DNA of 64,000 bases from Hymenobacter radiodurans (GCF_004355185.1 NZ_CP037922.1:558001-622000), one strand, 5' to 3'; positions 48,667-58,894 are shown, counted from the stretch's first letter. Notes: a model not told the origin generated them from the letters alone. Program-made: numbers and translations.

Positions 48667-50004
48667 ATGAAAAATTACCTGCTTTATTTACCGTTGGCGG
48701 CCTTATTCGCCTGCAATCAATCGTCGCCCAAAACGGAAGAAACGACTGCCGCTACCGCCTCTGCATCTACTGATTCGGTGGCCGCGCCTGCGCTGCCCGA
48801 ACCATATGCTACGCCGTCAGCAAAGAACTTCAGTAAGGTAATTGGCTGGCCTGAAGGCAAAATGCCAACGGTACCAGCCGGATTTACGGTGACGGAATTC
48901 GCGGCCGACTTGCAGAATCCGCGCTGGATTTATGTGGCCCCAAACGGCGATATTTTTATTGCCGAATCTAATTCCATTGAAAAAACCTCCACGGCGAAGG
49001 GCGAAAAGGCGAAAGGCCTGAAGCAGTCGGGGTCGATGAAGGAAACCAGCGCCAACCGCATTACGCTCTTGCGTGACGCCAACAAAGACGGCAAGCCCGA
49101 ACTTCGTGAAACCTTCCTGACGGGCCTGAATCAGCCTTTCGGAATGCTGGTTGTCGGCGACAACTTCTATGTGGGCAACACCGACGCCGTATTGCGCTTT
49201 CCTTACAAAGCCGATCAAACTAAAATCACCGCTGGGGGGCAAAAAATCCTGGATTTGCCCGTTGGCGGCTACAACAACCACTGGACCCGCAACCTGTTGG
49301 CCAACGCCGACGGCTCTAAGATTTACGTGTCGGTAGGGTCGGGCAGTAACGTGATGGAGAAGGGTGAGAAAAACGATGAGGGCCGGGCGCTGATTTTGGA
49401 GATTAATCCCGATGGTTCCGGCAAGCGCGTGTATGCCAGTGGTCTGCGCAACCCGGTTGGTATGGATTGGCAGCCCGGCACCCAAGTCCTCTGGACGGCC
49501 GTGAATGAGCGCGACGAGCTGGGCGACGAGCTCGTGCCCGATTATATGACCAGCGTGAAGGAGGGGGGCTTTTATGGCTGGCCCTACTCATATTACGGCC
49601 AAAACGAGGACCCCCGCCGCAAAGGTGAGCGGCCCGATTTGGTAGCTAAATCAATTGTGCCCGATGTGGCTTTGGGCCCGCACACGGCCTCATTAGGCTT
49701 GGCCTTTTACGACGCTAACGGATTCCCAGCCAAGTACCAGAATGGCGCTTTCGTGGGGCAGCACGGCTCTTGGAATAGCTCGAAGTTTACGGGATATAAA
49801 GTAGTGTTTGTGCCGTTTCAGAATGGCAAACCTGCCGGTCAGCCCGAAGATTTTATGACGGGTTTCGTGGCCAACGAAAGCACCAAGGAAGTGTACGGCC
49901 GTCCGGTCGGCGTAACAGTGCTGCCCGATGGCTCTATGCTGGTTGCGGATGACGCGGGGGGCAAAATATGGCGCGTAACTGCCATTCAAGGCACAAAGTC
50001 TTAG
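48667..50004 (+). CDS. Sorbosone dehydrogenase-like PQQ-family lipoprotein
   Basis: 445 residues from ATG 48667; signal sequence ending in the lipobox LFAC, then a Thr/Ala/Ser-rich linker. Beta-propeller of the glucose/sorbosone dehydrogenase type: FAADLQNPRWIYVAPNGDIFIAES, LNQPFGMLVVGDNFYVGN, SGLRNPVGMDWQPGTQVLWTAVNERDELGD, GQHGSWNSSKFTGYKVVFVPF. Likely a periplasmic or surface-anchored quinoprotein oxidising sugars or related substrates; actual PQQ binding is not proven. A second member, without lipobox but with a T9SS tail, is at 28.2-29.6 kb. 70 bases before the SLC10-like transporter gene. Confidence 0.88.
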   Translation: MKNYLLYLPLAALFACNQSSPKTEETTAATASASTDSVAAPALPEPYATPSAKNFSKVIGWPEGKMPTVPAGFTVTEFAADLQNPRWIYVAPNGDIFIAESNSIEKTSTAKGEKAKGLKQSGSMKETSANRITLLRDANKDGKPELRETFLTGLNQPFGMLVVGDNFYVGNTDAVLRFPYKADQTKITAGGQKILDLPVGGYNNHWTRNLLANADGSKIYVSVGSGSNVMEKGEKNDEGRALILEINPDGSGKRVYASGLRNPVGMDWQPGTQVLWTAVNERDELGDELVPDYMTSVKEGGFYGWPYSYYGQNEDPRRKGERPDLVAKSIVPDVALGPHTASLGLAFYDANGFPAKYQNGAFVGQHGSWNSSKFTGYKVVFVPFQNGKPAGQPEDFMTGFVANESTKEVYGRPVGVTVLPDGSMLVADDAGGKIWRVTAIQGTKS

Positions 50005-50074
50005 TTACCGGTGCTTTTCTAGCAAGAGGGTCACTCACTAAGGCTGCTCAAAAGTATTTACGCAACAAAATCTC

Positions 50075-51135
50075 ATGTCGCCATCCGCTCCGACCGCTAA
50101 AATGCCCCCCAGCAGTCCAGTGCAACGCCTGCGGGAGCTAGCACAGCGGGCGGGGCTCGATGGGTTTCTGCTTGGTCTGCTGGGAGTCATTGGATTGGCG
50201 TATCTGTGGCCAGCGTTTGGGGCAGAAGATGGGCCGCTCCCGCTTGGGCGCATTGCACATTATGGCGTATCTGTCATTTTCTTTTTCTACGGCTTACGCC
50301 TGAGTCGTGAGAAGCTGAAGGCTGGCCTGAGCAATTGGCGCTTACACTTAGTTGTGCAGGGCACCACTTTCCTGCTTTTTCCGCTGCTCTTATTAGCCAT
50401 AAAGCCGTTTTTTGATTCTGAGAAAAGTCAGCTGCTGTGGTTGGGGGCTTTTATTTGGCCGCGTTGCCTTCCACGGTTTCTTCCTCCGTCGTGATGGTCT
50501 CGATTGCTAAAGGCAATTTGCCGGCGGCCATTTTCAATGCCAGTATTTCCAGCTTGCTGGGCGTGTTTATTACGCCCGTTTGGATGGCTCTTTTTCTAAC
50601 GGCTGGTACTTCCGGTGGCTTGGGCTCCACTATCTTGGATCTGGCGTTGCAGGTGCTGTTGCCCGTGGCGGTGGGCATTTTGCTGCATTCGCGCCTGCAT
50701 GAGTTTGCGCAGCGCTTCGCTGGGCCGTTGCGCATGCTCGATCAGGCTATTATTCTGCTGATCGTGTACACCTCGTTTTGTGAGTCGTTTGCGCAGGGCA
50801 TATTCCGGGGGTACTCGGCCGGCGACTTGTTTGGACTGGGCGCGGCTATGCTGGTACTGTTCTTTTTGGTGTACGGCTGTGTACTGCTGCTGGGCCGGCT
50901 GGTAAAGTTTAACCGCGAAGACACTATCACAGCACTGTTTTGCGGTTCCAAGAAGTCCTTGGTGCAGGGTACCGTAATGTCGAAAGTGCTGTTTCCGGAT
51001 GCGCGCACAGCCGGCCTGATCCTGTTACCCCTGATGATTTATCACGCCCTTCAAATTCTGGTGGCCAGTATTGTGGCCCAAGCCCTAAGCCGGCGCGCCG
51101 ACAAGCAGGCCACGGCAACCACAGCTATGCCCTAA
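50075..51135 (+). CDS. Bile acid:sodium symporter family protein, SLC10A7/YfeH-like (frameshifted)
   Basis: Polytopic transporter with about ten membrane helices. The frame breaks at G5 50443-50447; one more G restores LWLGGFYLAALPSTVSSSVVMVSIAKGN, a family hallmark, to give about 353 residues in a single gene. Other hallmark: FCGSKKSLVQGTVMSKVLFP. The SLC10A7-type members are not bile acid carriers; a sodium-coupled organic anion substrate is probable but unspecified. Between the sugar dehydrogenase-like lipoprotein and DedA on the same strand. Confidence 0.87.
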
Positions 51136-51223
51136 AGCTGGCCGAAAAAGCCCCCCAGTCAGAAACTTTGCTGGCCGCCTGCTTTCTTTGCAGTAAAATA
51201 CCTTCGTCTTCTATTCCTGTTTC

Positions 51224-51880
51224 ATGGAAATCCTCAAGGACATCATTGATTTCATTCTGCATCTCGATAAGCATCTCGGGGCTATTATCCAAGATTACGG
51301 AACGTGGACCTATGCCATTCTCTTCCTGATTATTTTCGTGGAAACGGGCGTAGTAGTGCTGCCTTTTCTGCCCGGCGACTCGCTGCTGTTTGCGGCTGGC
51401 TCGCTGGCCGCTCTACCCGGCTCGCCCCTGAATGTGTGGCTGATGATGGGCCTGCTGATCGTGGCAGCGGTGCTTGGCGATACGCTCAACTATCATATCG
51501 GCGACTATCTGGGGCCGCGGGTGTTTCGCGAGAATTCTCGCTTTCTGAAGCGGGAGCATCTTATCCGTACCCAGGAATTCTATGAGAAGCACGGTGCCAA
51601 AACTATTATTCTGGCGCGCTTCATTCCAATCATTCGCACGTTTGCGCCCTTCGTGGCGGGCGTGGGCACGATGAGCTACACCAAGTTCTTGTCGTACAAT
51701 GTGGTGGGGGGCGTTTTGTGGGTGGCCTCGCTAACCAGCGCTGGCTATTTCTTCGGCACCATCCCAATTGTGCAGAAAAACTTTTCACTAGTGGTATTAG
51801 CTATCATCGGCCTGTCGATACTGCCTGTGATATTCGAGTTTGTAAAGTCGCGCCAAAACAGCCGTCGGCCAGTAGCTTAG
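51224..51880 (+). CDS. DedA-family membrane protein
   Basis: 218 residues with four to five membrane helices. DedA signatures: VETGVVVLPFLPGDSLLFAAG, LGDTLNYHIGDYLG and FIPIIRTFAPFVAGVGTMSYTKF with the conserved Arg. Recent work on this family supports scrambling or flipping of lipid carriers such as C55-P and phosphatidylethanolamine driven by proton motive force; this is family knowledge. Alone in its unit, closed by a hairpin terminator. Confidence 0.93.
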   Translation: MEILKDIIDFILHLDKHLGAIIQDYGTWTYAILFLIIFVETGVVVLPFLPGDSLLFAAGSLAALPGSPLNVWLMMGLLIVAAVLGDTLNYHIGDYLGPRVFRENSRFLKREHLIRTQEFYEKHGAKTIILARFIPIIRTFAPFVAGVGTMSYTKFLSYNVVGGVLWVASLTSAGYFFGTIPIVQKNFSLVVLAIIGLSILPVIFEFVKSRQNSRRPVA

Positions 51881-51903
51881 TTTCAGGTATTTATTTTTCA
51901 AAT

Positions 51904-51938
51904 AAACCGCCCCAATGGTAATCCGTTGGGGCGGTTTT
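51904..51938 (+). terminator. Terminator after DedA
   Basis: 12-bp arms AAACCGCCCCAA and complement with a U-run. Confidence 0.85.
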
Positions 51939-51994
51939 CTATTATTGCATCCGGTAAGCGGTAGTGGTCAGTTTAGCTAGTGAGAAGTTATAAT

Positions 51995-52735
51995 ATGAAG
52001 GAATTTGGCCTCATTGGCAAGTCGCTTGTCCACTCGTTCTCCCAAACCTATTTCACTCAGAAGTTCGAGAATCTAGGTCTCGACGATCACCGCTACGAGC
52101 TCTTTGAGCTACCCACAATTTCGGCCTTGCCAGATCTGCTGGCCCAGCACCCCAACTTGCGGGGGCTCAATGTAACCATCCCGTACAAAGAGCAGATATG
52201 GCCCTATCTGACTGAAATATCATCGGCGGCGGCTCGCATTGGCGCCATTAACGTTATCGACTGCACGCCCGATGGCCGCTACATCGGGCATAACACAGAC
52301 TATATCGGCTTCCGGGAGTCGTTGCGTACGTTCTATCCATTGCGCGGCCCCGAGGCACGGGCGCTGGTACTTGGCACAGGTGGCTCATCCAAGGCAATAG
52401 AGGCAGCTTTGCGGGAGCTGGAGATTCCGTATTGGCTGGTGTCGCGCAACCCGCTCGGAACTGGCCTTACCTACAATGACCTCACGCCCGATGTACTCGC
52501 GGGCCATTCGCTGATTATCAATGCAACGCCGCTGGGCACTTTTCCGCAGGTAGATGCGTGTGCTCCCATCCCGTACGAGGCCCTCACGCCTGCCCACTAT
52601 CTCTACGATCTGATTTATAACCCGAGCGAAACACTGTTCCTGCAAAAAGGTCGCGAAGCCGGTGCTCAAACCAAGAATGGCTTTGAGATGCTTTGTCTGC
52701 AGGCGGAAGCTGCTTGGGAAATTTGGACCAAATAG
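51995..52735 (+). CDS. aroE: Shikimate dehydrogenase
   Basis: NADPH-dependent reduction of 3-dehydroshikimate to shikimate in aromatic amino acid synthesis. 246 residues from ATG 51995 (MKEFGLIGKSLVHSFS); an upstream in-frame start adds five unconserved residues. Substrate-binding marks: SLVHSFS, the catalytic Lys in NVTIPYKE, the Asp in GHNTDYIGF; cofactor loop LGTGGSSKAIEAAL; NATPLGTFP and KNGFEMLCLQAE. Length slightly short of the ~270 norm, as in other Bacteroidota. Confidence 0.96.
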   Translation: MKEFGLIGKSLVHSFSQTYFTQKFENLGLDDHRYELFELPTISALPDLLAQHPNLRGLNVTIPYKEQIWPYLTEISSAAARIGAINVIDCTPDGRYIGHNTDYIGFRESLRTFYPLRGPEARALVLGTGGSSKAIEAALRELEIPYWLVSRNPLGTGLTYNDLTPDVLAGHSLIINATPLGTFPQVDACAPIPYEALTPAHYLYDLIYNPSETLFLQKGREAGAQTKNGFEMLCLQAEAAWEIWTK

Positions 52736-52747
52736 CTTAAAACACAA

Positions 52748-52771
52748 CAAGCCACCCAAATGGGTGGCTTG
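52748..52771. terminator. Hairpin between aroE and wrbA
   Basis: 11-bp arms CAAGCCACCCA and complement with a 2-base loop between convergent genes; the T-tract is poor. Confidence 0.5.
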
Positions 52772-52818
52772 CTGGTTGTTGCAATATGTGCGTTCAGGAT
52801 ATAAGTCGCAAGTAACGT

Positions 52819-53433
52819 TTATTTTCTGGAAAGCTTGCTAGCAATTTCGGCGGTATACTTTCCTTGATAACGGGCGCCTTCCAGTTCGTTCTCGCTGGGC
52901 TGACGCTCGCCTTGGCCACCGGCTACGGTGCTAGCGCCATAAGGAGTGCCGCCAGTCACTACATCATGGCCCATCTGGCCCTGCCAAGCATAGGGCAAGC
53001 CCACGATGACCATGCCATGGTGCAGCAATGCCGTGTGCAGCGCGCGCAGTGTTGTTTCTTGGCCGCCGTGTTGGGTAGCGGTGCTCACGAATGCGCCACC
53101 TGCTTTGCCCACGAGGGCACCACGGGCCCACAAGCCACCGGTTGAGTCGAGGTATGCCTGAATTTGGCCGCAAGCGTTGCCGTAGCGGGTGGGCGTACCA
53201 ATAATGATAGCATCGTACTGTTCCAGTTCCTCGGGGGTAGCTACGGGTACGTGGCTGAAAGCTTGCTGTGCCTGCGAGGCGCCAGTTTTGTCGAGAATAT
53301 CTTTCGACAGCGTTTCGGGTACGCGCTTTACGACTACATCATTGCCTTCTACTTGGCGGGCACCTTCGGCCACAGCCTCGGCCAATTTCCACACGTGGCC
53401 ATAGGTGGAGTAAAACAGAACGATAGTTTTCAT
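52819..53433 (-). CDS. wrbA: NAD(P)H:quinone oxidoreductase, WrbA type
   Basis: Flavodoxin-like FMN enzyme reducing quinones by two electrons, protecting against redox cycling. 204 residues. FMN phosphate loop at the N-terminus ([14 protein letters not shown]), [18 protein letters not shown], and [17 protein letters not shown], followed by LVIGLPY-like ([10 protein letters not shown]) and GGTPYGAS. Full length. A 378-base spacer without genes separates it from the divergent sigma factor gene. Confidence 0.94.
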   Translation of the reverse strand: MKTIVLFYSTYGHVWKLAEAVAEGARQVEGNDVVVKRVPETLSKDILDKTGASQAQQAFSHVPVATPEELEQYDAIIIGTPTRYGNACGQIQAYLDSTGGLWARGALVGKAGGAFVSTATQHGGQETTLRALHTALLHHGMVIVGLPYAWQGQMGHDVVTGGTPYGASTVAGGQGERQPSENELEGARYQGKYTAEIASKLSRK

Positions 53434-53811
53434 TTGGAACGGGTGAAAAGTGAAAATGGATAAGTATGAACGGGCAACCTCTTAGTTGCAAGTTATTGAT
53501 TTACGGAAGGCAGCTAAATGAGGTGATCTGCAAATATATGTATGTACATTAAATGTATTGACATTGTTTCAGGATATTATTTTTTACTATCAAAAAAGCC
53601 CCCCAAGAGCCATTAGGCAGCTTTAAAAAATATTCGGGCACATGCATGCAACCATCAGGGCAGGTAGTAGCCTCTACTCACCGAAGCCCGCTAGTATATT
53701 GCGGATTACTCTATCGATACGTTATTACGAAACGCCGCGTATGCAGCCACTTTATCCTGGCCCAATCGACTATATGAGAAGCCACAATGGCCTAGGCGGC
53801 CACCCCAATCG
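53434..53811. other. Intergenic region between wrbA and the sigma factor gene
   Basis: Divergent promoter region with no gene that I can support. It contains an AT-rich part (about 53500-53590) and one AAAAAAGCCCCCC copy at 53593-53604 without a partner arm. Confidence 0.5.
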
Positions 53812-54495
53812 ATGAGCGCCTTATCGTTTGCGATGGGTGGCGGCGGGCTGCGCAACCTGCTGGCGGGAGGCAATTCTTCGGCTTCGGTGGCGGCTTCGCC
53901 TCCGCCGGCTCCTGTCCGTTCGCTCGTGCCGCCTTCTCAGCTCACCGAGGCTGAAATCATTGATGGCTGCCTGGCTGGAAGCCGATTAATGCAGAAGCAC
54001 TTGTACGACCGGTTTGCGGCCCGCATGATGGCCGTGTGCCTGCGCTACGCCCAAACCACCTTCGAGGCGGAGGATGTATTGCAGGAGGGCTTCGTGACGG
54101 TATTTACCAACCTCAGCAAGTTTCGCCGCGAATGCCCCCTAGAGTTCTGGATTCGGCGCATCATGATAAATGCGGCTCTGCGTCAACACCGGCGCAACAG
54201 TGGCTTGGTAGCCATGAGCGAGGGCGAATATCCCGAGGATCTGGCCGGGGAGGAGTTTACGCTCTCCAACTACGCTTTTGAAGAGCTCCTGACACTGGTG
54301 CAGGAACTGGCACCGCGCTACCGCATGGTGTTCAACCTGTTCGCCATCGAAGGCTACGGGCACAAGGAAATTGGCGAGTTACTGGGAATTTCTGAAGGCA
54401 CCAGCAAATCGCAGTACTCCCGGGCCCGGGTCATCTTGAAAACTAAATTAGAGCGCCTCGACGCGCATCGCAGCAATGGCACTTTCCGCAAATAA
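53812..54495 (+). CDS. RNA polymerase sigma-70 family factor (ECF type)
   Basis: 227 residues; the first ~50 are a Gly/Ser/Pro-rich extension, so the true start may be one of the later codons. Region 2: QKHLYDRFAARMMAVCLRYA, then EAEDVLQEGFVTVFTNLSKFR for -10 binding; region 4: LAPRYRMVFNLFAIEGYGHKEIGELLGISEGTSKSQYSRAR, a helix-turn-helix for -35 binding. Only regions 2 and 4 are present, which makes it an ECF sigma factor. The next gene starts inside its last codons and encodes a membrane protein that is the obvious candidate partner. Confidence 0.92.
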   Translation: MSALSFAMGGGGLRNLLAGGNSSASVAASPPPAPVRSLVPPSQLTEAEIIDGCLAGSRLMQKHLYDRFAARMMAVCLRYAQTTFEAEDVLQEGFVTVFTNLSKFRRECPLEFWIRRIMINAALRQHRRNSGLVAMSEGEYPEDLAGEEFTLSNYAFEELLTLVQELAPRYRMVFNLFAIEGYGHKEIGELLGISEGTSKSQYSRARVILKTKLERLDAHRSNGTFRK

Positions 54496-56127
54496 TCATA
54501 CACCCCACGAGCCCCGGCCTACCGGCGACTTGGAGCACTTGTTCCGACAGAAGCTCGGCGAGGCAGAAGTAGCGCCTCGTCAGCACGTCTGGGAGCAACT
54601 AGACCACGAACTATTGGTTCGGCAGAACGACTCGTACCGGCGGCGCCTGCTGCTGCACCGGTGGGTAGCCGCCGCTTGCGCCCTGCTGGTGCTCGGCTGC
54701 GGTAGCTGGCTGTTGCTTCACAATGCGACACATTTGCCCCCCGGCACCGAAATAGCAGCTACTACTCGCTCCGAGGGTACTGCCGATACGCCGCTGATCA
54801 CCCCACGTAGCAGCGCGCCCAATAGCCAGTCGCGCGGCGGCGCTATCACCTCCTCCCGTTTGGCAGCGGCTAGTCGGCAGTCAAATTCAACTGCAACGGC
54901 TTCGGTAACCCCGGCTGCACGGCCGCAATCAGCAGCGAATGATGTAGCGAGCACCCTGTTGCGGGCGGCTAAATCAGCGGTGGGAATTAGGTCATCTGAA
55001 TCAGGCAGTAGCGTGGCTGGAACCAGCAGCGTAGTAGGCTCCGGTAGCACTGTTGGCAGTTCTCTGACGGGTACTGAGCGCCCCGCCGGAAATGGAGTGT
55101 TTGGTTCTGCTTTTGTGCCATCATTACTAAACATTGGAAGCTCCCAAAATGAGCGGGGGGCAAATTGGCTAACTACCCGGCCAGCGCCTGCTACCACCAC
55201 TGAGCAAAACACAATGGCCGCCGCCTTTCGTCGCCCTGAAACGCTCCAAACCGAGGCGCTTCCGGCGTCAGCTACTATGCTAGCCCAAGCGACAAAAAAT
55301 GCCCCCAGGAAGCTCCCGAAGAGGAAAAGCCAGAGCGTAAGCGGAGCAAATGGCGCCTCAGCGGTGCATTTGCGGCCAGCTCGTACAACCCGAATATCGA
55401 CTTTGCCAGCGTAAGCAGCGGGAGCCTCAGAAATTCATTCAATAATTCCTCAGGCAATAACATTCCTTCCTCCGCCGATTTCCAGTTCCAAAACTCTTAT
55501 CAGAATGGGGCGGCTGAATATCGCGACAATCTCCAGGCTGGTCCGGCCCAACGCATTGCTTTAGCGGCTGCCTATCCTTTGACCGAGCGTTTGACGCTGG
55601 TTACCGGTATAGAAACTGCGCAGCAACGGGCTTCCTCCAAAACTTCTTATGCTTTTAACAATAGCAATTCAGCTTTCGCCGCACGTTCTAGTTCAGTGCA
55701 ATCGTACATAGGTCAGCGCAAGACGGAGTTTAACTACCGCACGGTGGGTGTGCCAGTGGCTATTCGGTACGGCTCGGCTAAGTCGGGCTGGTCGGTGTAT
55801 GCGAAAGTGGGTGCAGCCGTAAACCTGCTCCTTAAGAGCCGCACGGAAGTAGCCGATAGTGCTGGCTCGGCTCGTAGCTATACACTCTCATCCCCCGACT
55901 CGCCCTACCGCAAGGTGCTAGCGTCGGTGCGCGGCGGCGGCGGCGTGCGCTACCAGCCCACTGAAGCTACTTGGAGCCTCGCCCTTGGGCCCGTAGCTGA
56001 AGCCGGCCTGAATACGCTCAACCAAAACCCTGGCGGTTCGTTTTTCAAGCGCTCCCGGCCGTATTCTGTCGGTCTGGAAGCCAGTGTAGAGTTTGGGGGG
56101 CAAAAAGCGCCAACGGTAGTCCGCTAA
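54476..56127 (+). CDS. Membrane-anchored sigma partner with beta-barrel-like C-terminus (frameshifted)
   Basis: Starts in the last 20 bases of the sigma gene. Order: cytoplasmic segment (1-60: DLEHLFRQKLGEAEVAPRQHVWEQLDHEL), one membrane helix (~63-82), a long Ser/Thr/Ala/Gly-rich stretch (~90-270), then short strands typical of an outer-membrane barrel (RIALAAAYPLTERLTLVTGIET, GVPVAIRYG, VYAKVGAAVNLLL, YSVGLEASVEFG). The frame breaks at C5 55302-55306; one more C gives NAPQEAPEEEKPERKRSKWRLSGAFAASSYNPNIDF and makes about 550 residues. The N-terminus resembles the putative anti-sigma segment of similar Bacteroidota proteins; anti-sigma activity is inferred from gene order only. Confidence 0.75.
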
Positions 56128-56162
56128 TTTTGCCGTAAATTGAAGTCTAAATTCACTTAGCA

Positions 56163-56510
56163 ATGAGACGCTTACTTACGCTATTCCTTCTAACAAGCCT
56201 GCTCAGCGCCTTTCAGTGCGGCGACGAAAATAAGTCGATATGTCCCAGCTTTGTTGATGCCAAAATAGCGGAGCTACAAGCCAAGCCCAAGCAGAACCCT
56301 GCGGCTGAAATAACGGAGTATATATGGAAAGGCGAGAAGGTTTACCTGGTTTCCAGCGACTGCTGCGACCAGTTTAACTATCTCTACAATGAGTGCGGCG
56401 ATGTTATTTGTGCACCCAGCGGCGGCATTACGGGGAAGGGCGATGGGCAATGCCCTGACTTTTCTACGCAGGCCACCGATGCCCGCGTGGTATGGCGCGA
56501 CCCTCGTTAA
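56163..56510 (+). CDS. Small Cys-rich exported protein
   Basis: 115 residues with signal peptide or lipobox-like end (LLSAFQC). The mature part has several Cys (CPSFVDAKI, SSDCCDQFNYLYNECGDVICAP, GQCPDF), likely disulfide-bonded in the periplasm. The sequence resembles small uncharacterised Bacteroidota lipoproteins in the DUF6970 group, a recognition from memory that needs a profile search. Function unknown. Follows the sigma-partner gene by 35 bases, so possibly a target or part of the same unit. Confidence 0.75.
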   Translation: MRRLLTLFLLTSLLSAFQCGDENKSICPSFVDAKIAELQAKPKQNPAAEITEYIWKGEKVYLVSSDCCDQFNYLYNECGDVICAPSGGITGKGDGQCPDFSTQATDARVVWRDPR

Positions 56511-56576
56511 GTTTCGTTTAGGGGCAAGCAAGAGTGCTGTGCCTGCATACGTCAGAATTTGCCCCCCAGTGCCAGC

Positions 56577-56609
56577 AAAAAGCCCGACTGAATTAGTTGG
56601 GCTTTTTTT
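56577..56609 (+). terminator. Terminator before uvrB
   Basis: AAAAAGCCCGACT stem paired with AGTTGGGCTTTTT (one G-U) and a seven-U run; ends the sigma-factor unit. Confidence 0.85.
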
Positions 56610-56677
56610 GTTTACCGGAAACCTACCTTGGCGCTCCGGAGTTATCATAGGCTATCATTTCTGGCTACTTTCCCTGC

Positions 56678-58711
56678 ATGGAATATCAACTTACTTCCGA
56701 GTTCAAGCCTACCGGCGACCAGCCCAAAGCCATTGCCCAACTCGTGGCTGGCGTAGAAAGCGGAGAGCCAGCGCAGGTGCTGCTCGGAGCCACTGGTACT
56801 GGCAAAACGTTTACGGTGGCCAACGTGGTGGCCCAAACCGGCAAGCCCACGCTGGTACTGTGCCACAACAAAACCCTGGCGGCCCAGCTCTACGGTGAGT
56901 TCAAGGCGTTTTTCCCCAATAATGCCGTCGAGTACTACATCAGCTATTACGACTACTACCAGCCGGAGGCCTACATAGCCAGCACCGACGTATTCATTGA
57001 GAAAGACCTCGCTATTAATGAGGAAATCGAGAAGCTGCGGCTACACTGTACTTCTACGCTGCTGAGCGGGCGGCGCGACGTGATTGTGGTGGCGTCCGTA
57101 TCGTGCATTTACGGTATCGGCAACCCGGAAGAGTTCAGCAAAAACGTCATTTACATGGCGCCCGGCCTGCGTTACTCGCGCAATAATCTTTTGTATCAGT
57201 TCGTGCAGATTCTTTATTCCCGGACGGAAGTGGATTTTACACGCGGCACGTTTCGGGTGAAGGGTGATACGGTGGACATCTTCCCCGCCTATGCCGATTT
57301 TGCCTACCGCCTGTTCTTTTTCGGTGACGAAATCGAAGCCATTCACCGCATCGACCCAGACAGCGGCAAGAAACTCGCCGACGAGCAAAGCGTGACGCTG
57401 TATCCGGCCAACCTTTTCGTGACTGGCAAAGATACCTTGCACCAGGCCATCAAAGAGATTCAGTTCGATATGATGGCCCAGCAGAGCTACTTCGTGAAGG
57501 AGGGCCGCGACCAAGAGGCTAAGCGGATTACGGAGCGCACCGAGTTTGATCTGGAGATGATTCGGGAGTTGGGCTACTGCTCCGGTATCGAGAACTACTC
57601 GCGCTACTTTGATGGTCGTACGCCCGGCTCACGTCCCTTCTGCCTACTCGACTATTTCCCCCAGGATTATCTGATGGTTATCGACGAAAGCCACGCCACC
57701 ATTCCCCAGATTCGGGCGATGTGGGGCGGCGACCGGAGCCGCAAAACGGCCTTGGTGGAGTATGGCTTCCGTCTGCCTTCGGCCATGGACAACCGGCCTT
57801 TGACTTTCAACGAGTTCGAGAGCATGTACCGGCAGGCCATTTTCGTGTCGGCCACGCCGTCCGATTATGAGCTGGAAACCAGCGGCGGGGTTATCATCGA
57901 GCAGATTATTCGCCCTACCGGCCTGCTCGACCCCGAAATCGATATTCGTCCCAGCGCCAACCAGATTGACGACCTGCTAGACGAAGTGGATAACCGCGTG
58001 AAGATGGGTGACCGTATCCTCGTGACGACGCTCACCAAGCGCATGGCTGAGGAATTGCAGAAGTACATGGAGCGCCTGGGCATCAAGTCGAGCTACGTGC
58101 ACTCCGATGTAAAAACTTTGGACCGCGTAGAGATTCTGCGCCAACTGCGACTGGGCGTTATCGACGTGCTGATTGGGGTAAACCTGTTGCGCGAGGGCTT
58201 GGACTTGCCCGAAGTGAGCTTGGTGGCCATTCTGGACGCCGACAAAGAGGGCTTCCTGCGCGACCAGCGCAGCCTGATTCAGACCATGGGCCGCGCTGCC
58301 CGAAATGATAAAGGCAAGGTTATCATGTACGCCGACCGCATTACCGGCTCCATGCAGCGCGCCATCGACGAAACGAACCGGCGCCGCGCTGTGCAGTTGG
58401 CGTACAATGAGGAGCACGGCATCACGCCGCGGACAGTACGCAAATCGCACGATGAAATCATGGGCCAAACGTCGCTGTCGGATATGCGCCGCATTGAGCC
58501 GGCTGCTTACGCTGGCCCCGATACGGATACGCTGACGTTGGCGGCCGAGCCTGTCATTGCGCTTATGAAGCGCGACGAACTGGAAAAAGTCATCAAGAAG
58601 ACGGAGAAGCAGATGGAAGGCGCGGCCAAAGACCTCGACTTCCTGCAAGCCGCTAAGTATCGCGATGAATTGGCCCAGCTTCGCCAAATGCTAAAGACGA
58701 AGAGAGATTAG
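56678..58711 (+). CDS. uvrB: Excinuclease ABC subunit B
   Basis: Damage-verification helicase of nucleotide excision repair; takes DNA from UvrA and recruits UvrC. 677 residues, full length. Walker A GATGTGKTFTVANV, beta-hairpin region YYDYYQPEAYIASTD, DESHATIPQ (Walker B), helicase motifs in the C-half (LREGLDLPEVSLVAILDADKEGFLR, QTMGRAARN), and the C-terminal UVR coiled coil (KRDELEKVIKKTEKQM ... EFLQAAKYRDEL-like). Start ATG 56678 matches the family N-terminus. Single gene with terminators on both sides. Confidence 0.98.
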   Translation: MEYQLTSEFKPTGDQPKAIAQLVAGVESGEPAQVLLGATGTGKTFTVANVVAQTGKPTLVLCHNKTLAAQLYGEFKAFFPNNAVEYYISYYDYYQPEAYIASTDVFIEKDLAINEEIEKLRLHCTSTLLSGRRDVIVVASVSCIYGIGNPEEFSKNVIYMAPGLRYSRNNLLYQFVQILYSRTEVDFTRGTFRVKGDTVDIFPAYADFAYRLFFFGDEIEAIHRIDPDSGKKLADEQSVTLYPANLFVTGKDTLHQAIKEIQFDMMAQQSYFVKEGRDQEAKRITERTEFDLEMIRELGYCSGIENYSRYFDGRTPGSRPFCLLDYFPQDYLMVIDESHATIPQIRAMWGGDRSRKTALVEYGFRLPSAMDNRPLTFNEFESMYRQAIFVSATPSDYELETSGGVIIEQIIRPTGLLDPEIDIRPSANQIDDLLDEVDNRVKMGDRILVTTLTKRMAEELQKYMERLGIKSSYVHSDVKTLDRVEILRQLRLGVIDVLIGVNLLREGLDLPEVSLVAILDADKEGFLRDQRSLIQTMGRAARNDKGKVIMYADRITGSMQRAIDETNRRRAVQLAYNEEHGITPRTVRKSHDEIMGQTSLSDMRRIEPAAYAGPDTDTLTLAAEPVIALMKRDELEKVIKKTEKQMEGAAKDLDFLQAAKYRDELAQLRQMLKTKRD

Positions 58712-58751
58712 GAAAATTATATATAGTATTCGGAATAGCTGATTTTTTCTG

Positions 58752-58787
58752 AAAAAGCCCCCCAATAACGCATTTGGGGGCTTTTTT
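58752..58787 (+). terminator. uvrB terminator
   Basis: AAAAAGCCCCCCAA / TTGGGGGCTTTTTT stem; one arm has C6 and the other G5, so one base bulges or the run length is misread. Confidence 0.88.
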
Positions 58788-58894
58788 GTGATTTATGCAG
58801 CCTGTAGTATCGAATCAGGCCAGAAAATTGATGTTCTCAAAGCAAGTAATCAGCCCGGCTGATCACCTTTCAGTTCAAACGTGCGTTGTTTTCT

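Noticed and set aside
57977..58687. 236-codon open frame opposite uvrB
   Set aside because: Antisense shadow caused by GC-rich third positions of uvrB.
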